The notes under the pieces: generated by a model
Told to the model about the DNA's origin: nothing
What the model saw: the letters and a program-made list of their open reading frames with translations, nothing else
The model's database searches: none
In this document: positions 1 through 3,638 of the stretch, piece by piece
Layout: the number at the start of each line of letters is the position of its first letter
Position numbering within the stretch: the first letter of the stretch is position 1
Program-made: the position numbers and the translations under genes
Assembly: GCA_045536045.1 (NCBI GenBank)
Contig: JAZSMU010000093.1
Location: forward strand, 1-5,408
DNA: 5,408 bases
Direction of reading: 5' to 3'
DNA from: RGIG1918 sp045536045
Lineage (GTDB): Bacteria; Cyanobacteriota; Vampirovibrionia; Gastranaerophilales; Gastranaerophilaceae

Positions 1-376
1 CTTTTTTAGGAACTGATATGCGTGTGCCACCATTACCTGTAGACACTCTAGTGCCATTTTTTCCATTGCCAGTTGTAATGAAAGTCAATTGTTCGCCATT
101 GTTTTTAACTTGGTTATTTGAACTATTTTCACCATTGTTTATTTTTATGCGTGTAACTTCATCATCTTTTTCTTCAGCTGTATTTCCTGAATTTTTAATT
201 GAACTTGTTTCTGTGCTTTTATTGCTAGAGCTTATCATTACAACATCTTCACTATCTAGCATATTAGCAAAGCCAACAGAGCTTTCTTTAATTTCTGTAG
301 TATCATACTTATCAAGAATTTTTTTAATTCTTGTAATTTTGTTCATAATATCTGTTGAAAAGTGGATTCCGTTCAT
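1..376 (-). CDS. Asn/Gly/Ser-rich protein, N-terminal 125 residues (3' end outside window)
   Basis: I do not recognise the family. The minus-strand frame from ATG at 374-376 is open without a stop to the left edge, so only the first 125 codons are visible. The N-terminus (MNGIHFSTDIMNKITRIKKI) is a short amphipathic, Lys-rich helix with no Sec signal peptide. About residues 30-45 (SSVGFANMLDSED) a second short helix is likely. From about residue 48 on the chain becomes Ser/Thr/Asn-rich and then Asn/Gly-rich, with related units 'NGTRVSTGNGGTRIS' near the edge. The start is decided by AAGGAG at 383-388, six bases upstream; the ATG at 379-381 meets TGA after one codon. It has its own promoter at 410-471, of the type found before two other genes here. 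A short N-terminal helix plus flexible linker would suit an exported protein with a C-terminal domain beyond the window, possibly a cell-wall lytic enzyme; that is a guess. Confidence 0.8.
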   Translation of the reverse strand, partial: MNGIHFSTDIMNKITRIKKILDKYDTTEIKESSVGFANMLDSEDVVMISSSNKSTETSSIKNSGNTAEEKDDEVTRIKINNGENSSNNQVKNNGEQLTFITTGNGKNGTRVSTGNGGTRISVPKK

Positions 377-382
377 TGCATA

Positions 383-388
383 CTCCTT
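383..388 (-). promoter_or_regulatory. Ribosome binding site AAGGAG deciding the start at 376
   Basis: AAGGAG on the minus strand lies six bases before the ATG at 374-376. A second ATG at 379-381 is only one base away from the AAGGAG and is followed almost at once by an in-frame TGA, so the 376 start is preferred. Confidence 0.75.
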
Positions 389-409
389 GTCATACTGCTT
401 GTTATTTCG

Positions 410-471
410 TATTACGGAATCTTTCTTTAAAAGCTTTAAGTTTTTCTTTCTATAATTTACATTTCGTTACA
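410..471 (-). promoter_or_regulatory. Sigma-28-like promoter with upstream TGTAA direct repeats (gene at 1-376)
   Basis: Reading on the minus strand: TGTAAC (466-471) and TGTAAA (456-461) at a 10-bp period, then TAAAGCTT (431-438), a 13-bp gap, and CCGTAATA (410-417). The distance from TGTAAA to CCGTAATA is exactly 38 bp, as in the promoters at 2445-2516 and 3570-3631. The E. coli sigma-28 consensus is TAAAGTTT-N11-GCCGATAA, so both the core elements and the approximate spacing match, with one extra base. The leader from CCGTAATA to the ATG is 33 bp. Promoter activity and the identity of the sigma factor are inferred from conservation only. Confidence 0.6.
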
Positions 472-490
472 AACTACGGATAAAATTTTA

Positions 491-1465
491 TTAATCCCCT
501 CTAAATCCAAAATTATTATTAACAAACCTACTGATTGTTTTCAGTTTTTCATTTGCTTCTTGAATTGAAATATTATTCCAAAGTGAAGAATTTTTAGGGT
601 AAATTTTATAATTTTTGGCATTATCGCCTGTAACATTTGGCATAACAACATTCGCACCAGAATTTAGGGCGATAAATCTGCCATTTTCTTTAATGGTTTC
701 CATAGCTGTTGTTGCTGGAATATTAATATCTTTTAAAATAATTCTAGTTAATGCCATTGTTTTAAAAGCAAGCTCAAAACTTCCACCAGTTTCATTGGCT
801 AAAGGTGTATCTGGAGATGGTATAAAAGGTCCAATTCCTATCATATCAGCATTAATTTCTTTAAAAAACAATATATCTTGAGCAATGCTTTCTAAAGTTT
901 GCTCTGGAAGTCCTGTCATAATTCCTGTTCCAACTTCAAAACCGGCGTCTTTAATGTATTCAAGGCATTTAAATCTATTTTTATGAGAAGAATTTGGATG
1001 AAGTTTTTTGTATAAATTTGAATCTGTGGTTTCAATTCTCAATAAATAACGGTCTGCACCGGCATTTTTAAAGGCTAAATATTCTTTTTTTGTTTTTTCG
1101 CCAAGACTTAGCGTTAGGGCAAATCCTAAATTTTTGATGTTAGAAATTATTTCTAAAAATTCACCTAAATCATATGAAACATCTTCTCCACCTTGAAGAA
1201 CAAGAGTTTTGTAACCCAATTCTTTTGCAAAAATTGCCCTTTTTATAATTTCTTCTTTTGAAAGATGAAATCTTGAGATATTTTTGTTGTCCTTTCTAAT
1301 TCCACAATAAAGGCAATTTCTAAAACAATGGTTTGTAAATTCAATAAGCCCTCTAAGATGAACTCCGTCCCCTTTGAATTCTTTGCGAATTTTATCCGCC
1401 TCTTGGGCGATTTCCTCTGTATTGTTTTTATCTTTTAATAATTTTGTTAGTTCTTTGTGGTTCAT
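491..1465 (-). CDS. hydE: [FeFe]-hydrogenase H-cluster radical SAM maturase HydE
   Basis: HydE is a cytoplasmic radical SAM enzyme that, with HydG and HydF, builds the two-iron subcluster of [FeFe] hydrogenase. The 324-residue product has the radical SAM motif CX3CX2C at C47, C51 and C54 (NHCFRNCLYCG). Further HydE signatures follow in order: VLQGGED (89-95), TLSLGE (118-123), GADRYLLRIET (136-146), GLPEQT (185-190), GIGPFIPSPDTPLAN (210-224), IPATTAMETI (249-258) and GANVVMPN (270-277). All agree with Thermotoga maritima HydE as I remember it. The C-terminal cysteines that bind a second, dispensable cluster in that enzyme are absent. I start at ATG 1463-1465. The longer frame to 1552 begins at TTG and adds 29 hydrophobic residues that look like antisense of intergenic DNA. 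No Shine-Dalgarno precedes the ATG; a TATATATATTATT run lies directly upstream. No other hyd gene is in the window. Confidence 0.93.
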   Translation of the reverse strand: MNHKELTKLLKDKNNTEEIAQEADKIRKEFKGDGVHLRGLIEFTNHCFRNCLYCGIRKDNKNISRFHLSKEEIIKRAIFAKELGYKTLVLQGGEDVSYDLGEFLEIISNIKNLGFALTLSLGEKTKKEYLAFKNAGADRYLLRIETTDSNLYKKLHPNSSHKNRFKCLEYIKDAGFEVGTGIMTGLPEQTLESIAQDILFFKEINADMIGIGPFIPSPDTPLANETGGSFELAFKTMALTRIILKDINIPATTAMETIKENGRFIALNSGANVVMPNVTGDNAKNYKIYPKNSSLWNNISIQEANEKLKTISRFVNNNFGFRGD

Positions 1466-1490
1466 AATAATATATATATAGCAGAAAATT

Positions 1491-1611
1491 GAGCAAAAAA
1501 AAGCGATAGCCAGAGTGAAGTTTGAGCTTTTGTTGAAAAAGCGAAAACACAACTATTGATGGGCGATGTTGAAGTTTTAAAATAAAACTTTACAGGAGCA
1601 AAAAAAAGCGA
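1491..1611. repeat. 16-bp direct repeat pair spaced 105 bp
   Basis: GAGCAAAAAAAAGCGA occurs at 1491-1506 and again at 1596-1611, identical including the run of eight A. In the plus strand each copy could encode a short EQKKA peptide followed by different sequence and a stop. The pair may be the edge of a dispersed intergenic repeat or of a decayed gene; only one of the copies lies in the T-run of a recognisable terminator hairpin. Confidence 0.5.
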
Positions 1612-1622
1612 CCTTGCGGTCG
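1600..1622 (-). terminator. Rho-independent terminator, minus strand
   Basis: On the minus strand the sequence reads CGACC, a GCAA (GNRA) loop, GGTCG, one C and then eight T (the T-run is 1600-1607). The 5-bp GC-rich stem with a stable tetraloop and long T-run is a typical intrinsic terminator. It lies 145 bp downstream of another minus-strand terminator with no ORF between them, so it either ends a small RNA or acts as an attenuator upstream of hydE. Confidence 0.65.
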
Positions 1623-1727
1623 TGATGGATAGAATTAGTATTACGGAGTTTATAGAGGAGTTTACATCAGTTTAAATAACCCTCAAAAAAATAATTTGCT
1701 AATTTTTTTTGAAATTTTGTCAAATTA

Positions 1728-1743
1728 TTTACATTTTGTTACA
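1728..1743 (-). promoter_or_regulatory. Lone TGTAAC/TGTAAA direct repeat (possible regulator site)
   Basis: TGTAAC (1738-1743) and TGTAAA (1728-1733) lie at the same 10-bp period as the elements upstream of three genes in the window. Here the TAAAG and CCGTAATA elements are missing at the expected distances. Instead TTGACA (1718-1723) follows after four bases, with only a poor -10 candidate. It may be an activator site for a differently built promoter that makes a short RNA ending at 1600. Confidence 0.4.
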
Positions 1744-1766
1744 AAAAATACAAGCAAATTGCTTTA

Positions 1767-1796
1767 CAAAAAAAGAGCTCCAAATGGAGCTCTTTG
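1767..1796 (-). terminator. Rho-independent terminator of the 198-residue protein gene
   Basis: A perfect 10-bp stem AAAGAGCTCC / GGAGCTCTTT (1772-1795) with a four-base loop is followed on the minus strand by further T, giving a seven-T run to 1768. It starts about 20 bases after the TAA at 1817-1819 and closes that transcript, separating it from hydE. Confidence 0.85.
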
Positions 1797-1816
1797 TGTA
1801 ACTTTTGAAATTGGGA

Positions 1817-2413
1817 TTAACTAAAATATTTGAATGATTTTTCAGAATTTTTCTTAACAAGGCCTTGAACCGCATCTATTTCTGTTGAAATAGCACTGTG
1901 TTGAGTTTCAATTTGTTGTGCCTCCAAATCTAGAGCCGTTTCTTTTCTTTTAATTTTTGCCATTTCGCTATTGTATTCAGCTTCTGCAGCACCGTCATCT
2001 TCTGTGAAATATCCATCTTTGAAATCTGCGCAGCTTCCCATACTTACTTTATTGTTTTGACCGTCAGATGCCCATAATAATCCCGCCTCGAAAGCTTCAT
2101 AAATTTCTGTTGAATTTAATTGTGTGTAATCTTTGCCAAATCTTGAGAAAATTTTTGCCGCATCTTGTTGTAGCCCATAGCTTGTGTTGCTAAATGCAGT
2201 AGCAATATTCGCACCTGTGATAACAACTTCTTTTCCATCAATTGTTGTTGTATATTGCCTGTTGTTTAATGCATTAGAATACTTTGTTGCAATTTCTTCT
2301 TCTTGCATAGCTAACATTTGTTTTGCATTTGTTATTTGCATTCTTCTAAATTCTAAATCTGATTTTCTTGCTGTTAACATTAACAGTCTTGCTTGTGATG
2401 CACATAATCCCAT
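1817..2413 (-). CDS. Helical 'ASQARLL.LTARKSDLE' family protein, flagellin-like layout, 198 aa
   Basis: No biochemical function is known to me. The N-terminus (residues 2-20, containing ASQARLLMLTARKSDLE) matches a paralogous family I recall from Gastranaerophilales. There is no Sec signal peptide or membrane segment. Residues 1-50 and 145-198 are predicted long amphipathic, coiled-coil-prone helices rich in Glu, Lys, Gln and Ala. The middle (about 52-140) is more globular and aromatic, with two cysteines at most in the chain besides C4 and one in MGSCADF. Terminal helices bracketing a variable middle recall flagellin and flagellar hook-associated proteins, which leave the cell through a type III apparatus; this is analogy, not homology that I can show. 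AAGGAG at 2422-2427 lies eight bases before the ATG (2411-2413). The gene has its own sigma-28-like promoter (2445-2516) and its own terminator (1767-1796), so it is probably monocistronic. Confidence 0.85.
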   Translation of the reverse strand: MGLCASQARLLMLTARKSDLEFRRMQITNAKQMLAMQEEEIATKYSNALNNRQYTTTIDGKEVVITGANIATAFSNTSYGLQQDAAKIFSRFGKDYTQLNSTEIYEAFEAGLLWASDGQNNKVSMGSCADFKDGYFTEDDGAAEAEYNSEMAKIKRKETALDLEAQQIETQHSAISTEIDAVQGLVKKNSEKSFKYFS

Positions 2414-2444
2414 ACTTTCGTCTCCTTTTATTAGTTACATATTC

Positions 2445-2516
2445 TATTACGGATTTATTGTTATTAAACTTTAGGTTTTTTCTTTATTTGTTTACATTTC
2501 TTTACAGTGTGTTACA
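2445..2516 (-). promoter_or_regulatory. Sigma-28-like promoter with three TGTAA repeats (198-aa protein gene)
   Basis: On the minus strand TGTAAC (2511-2516), TGTAAA (2501-2506) and TGTAAA (2491-2496) stand at an exact 10-bp period. TAAAGTTT (2466-2473), a 13-bp gap and CCGTAATA (2445-2452) follow. The distance from the last TGTAAA to CCGTAATA is 38 bp, as in the two sister promoters. This is the best-formed of the three. The first repeat overlaps the stop codon (2512-2514) of the upstream gene. The leader to the ATG at 2413 is 31 bp. Confidence 0.65.
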
Positions 2517-3540
2517 AGAAGTACACAGGACTTGAGTAAACAGGTAGGGTTGTAATCCCACCGTATCCATTATTGCTAGGGTAAGCAGGCAGAGTTGTAA
2601 TTCCGCCGTATCCATTATTGCTAGGGTAAGCAGGCAGAGTTGTGATGCCACCGTATCCATTACTATAGCCGCTATTATTGGAAGGTTCACTAGCTCCGTT
2701 AGCATACTCACCTTTTAGTGCGTTTTCTAGAATCTCTTTATAAACTTCGCCATATTTATCATCTTTGACAATTTCTGCAATTCTTGTTCTTATTTCTGGA
2801 CATTGTTTTATGAGTTCTTCTGCTTGTGCAGCTGTTAGACCACAAATGGTACTGAATAATGTTGCAGGATTGTCTGTATTTTTTATTTTTTCTGCAAGTG
2901 CTATATAATCAATATTCATATTTGCCTTACTTGCAGTTCCACCATTAAATATGCACTCTACTACTTTTTCAAAACTACTGTCTTCTGCAACAAGCGAGTT
3001 CAGTGCTTCTTTTAGGCTGCCTTCATACATATATTCATACTTATTTGCAATAAGAGTAATTTCACTTTTTGTTAAACCAACAAGCTGCTCAAGTATTCCT
3101 TGAAAATATATTGGGTGAGTAGTAATTTTACTTGCTAAACCAATTGCTATATCTCTTGCTTCTTCTTCTGTAATAATATTTCCAGTTATATTTGAGCCAT
3201 TACTTCCAGGTGCAACGATTTGAGTTGCAGTTTTATTATTTCCAATAATGGTATAAGAATTTTTATTTTGTTCAACTATTATGCTAATATTTTCATTGTT
3301 TTTAGCCGATACAATAGAATTACCATTATTGTTTGCGTTATTCTTTTCATTATTCTTTGCATTGACAATTGTGCTTATGTCGTTATTTGTTGAAAAAGAA
3401 ACGGTGTCTAAATTGCTATCTGAATTAAAAGCTAAAACAGAGGAAGAATCTGTATTGTTTTTTACAATAATATCTTCGCTGTTCGCTCTTAGCGAAGCAG
3501 GTTTTACTATTGTACTAATTGTATTAAGCCAGTCACCCAT
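2512..3540 (-). CDS. Divergent annexin-like protein with Asn/Ser-rich head and Gly/Tyr repeat tail, 342 aa
   Basis: The protein has three parts. Residues 1-120 are Asn/Ser/Ile-rich and of low complexity, with a repeated AKNNE unit (61-65, 79-83) and no signal peptide. Residues 125-205 and 209-278 look like two degenerate annexin units. LVGLTKSEITLIANKYEYMY (153-172) and the following LKEAL...FEKVV...NGGTASK line up with LIGLTPEQANEVKQVYADLY, LEKAI...LEKILL...SGGTATN of the annexin gene just upstream. The calcium loop GxGTDE is replaced by TTHPIY in the first unit and NTDNPA in the second, so calcium binding through that motif is not expected. Residues 293-337 are a three-copy NNGYGGITTLPAYPS repeat. 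AAGGAG at 3546-3551 lies five bases before ATG 3538-3540. The gene is 98 bp from both neighbours. The annexin relationship is my inference from motif alignment; the function is unknown. Confidence 0.85.
   Translation of the reverse strand: MGDWLNTISTIVKPASLRANSEDIIVKNNTDSSSVLAFNSDSNLDTVSFSTNNDISTIVNAKNNEKNNANNNGNSIVSAKNNENISIIVEQNKNSYTIIGNNKTATQIVAPGSNGSNITGNIITEEEARDIAIGLASKITTHPIYFQGILEQLVGLTKSEITLIANKYEYMYEGSLKEALNSLVAEDSSFEKVVECIFNGGTASKANMNIDYIALAEKIKNTDNPATLFSTICGLTAAQAEELIKQCPEIRTRIAEIVKDDKYGEVYKEILENALKGEYANGASEPSNNSGYSNGYGGITTLPAYPSNNGYGGITTLPAYPSNNGYGGITTLPVYSSPVYFL
2536..2670 (-). repeat. Three-copy 45-bp in-frame tandem repeat (15-residue Gly/Tyr unit)
   Basis: Copies occupy 2536-2580, 2581-2625 and 2626-2670. 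The second and third differ at few positions in their first 35 bases; the third diverges at its left-coded end. Each encodes a unit close to NNGYGGITTLPAYPS. The 45-bp period is a multiple of three, so copy-number change would keep the frame open. It forms the C-terminal tail of the divergent annexin-like protein. Confidence 0.9.
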
Positions 3541-3575
3541 GCTTGCTCCTTGTTGATTCTTACTGCATGGGTGAC
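3532..3575. repeat. 11-bp perfect inverted repeat across the start codon
   Basis: GTCACCCATGC at 3532-3542 and its exact complement GCATGGGTGAC at 3565-3575 are separated by 22 bases. The downstream arm (in the sense of transcription) holds the ATG and first codons of the 342-residue protein; the loop holds its AAGGAG. The other arm overlaps the -10 position of the promoter, where the two sister promoters read CCGTAATA. Confidence 0.75.
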
Positions 3576-3631
3576 GGTATTTTGTTATTTAAACTTTAGT
3601 TTTTTTGTTTTGTTATTTACAAATGTTTACA
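3570..3631 (-). promoter_or_regulatory. Sigma-28-like promoter with altered -10 (342-aa protein gene)
   Basis: TGTAAA at 3626-3631 and 3616-3621 (10-bp period) are followed by TAAAGTTT (3591-3598), a 13-bp gap and CCGTCACC (3570-3577). The TGTAAA-to-CCGT distance is 38 bp, identical to the sister promoters at 410-471 and 2445-2516. The -10 element keeps CCGT but loses AATA, because this position is one arm of the 11-bp inverted repeat. The leader to ATG 3540 is 29 bp. The intergenic gap (98 bp) has no recognisable terminator for the annexin gene. Confidence 0.55.
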
Positions 3632-3638
3632 TAATATT

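Larger units (their letters stand above)
1466..1816. other. Gene-free intergenic region between hydE and the 198-residue protein gene
   Basis: These 351 bases hold no convincing coding region on either strand. From right to left they contain: a strong minus-strand terminator (1767-1796); an imperfect palindrome AAGCAAATTGCTT (1752-1764); a TGTAAC/TGTAAA direct repeat (1728-1743) followed by TTGACA (1718-1723, minus); a lone CCGTAATA (1639-1646, minus) with no well-spaced TAAAG element; a second minus-strand terminator (1600-1622); an AT-rich inverted repeat AAGTTTT/AAAACTT (about 1571-1589); and a 16-bp direct repeat pair (1491-1506, 1596-1611). A 16-codon plus-strand ORF at 1625-1675 has no clear ribosome site or similarity. 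The presumed hydE promoter is the AT run at about 1466-1480. Confidence 0.7.

Noticed and set aside
18..455. Plus-strand 145-codon ORF with a hydrophobic product
   Set aside because: It is antisense to the partial gene at 1-376 and crosses that gene's promoter and ribosome site. Its Phe/Leu/Ser-rich product is what antisense of Asn/Lys/Glu codons gives.
472..479. Extra CCGTAGTT element (minus) just downstream of hydE
   Set aside because: It resembles CCGTAATA but has no TAAAG or TGTAA element at the right distance, and the 410-471 promoter accounts for the downstream gene.
1466..1552. 29-residue hydrophobic N-terminal extension of HydE
   Set aside because: It would start at TTG without a ribosome site, has no counterpart in HydE, and falls in intergenic DNA with a direct repeat. 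HydE is a soluble enzyme.
1625..1675. 16-codon plus-strand ORF (MDRISITEFIEEFTSV)
   Set aside because: It is short, lacks a positioned ribosome site, overlaps the minus-strand terminator region and shows no recognised similarity.
2536..2670. CRISPR array
   Set aside because: The repeats are head-to-tail with no unique spacers and lie in frame inside a coding region.
2502..2711. 69-codon minus-strand ORF with repeated LLTLAIMDT
   Set aside because: It is a shifted frame over the 45-bp tandem repeat of the 342-residue protein gene.
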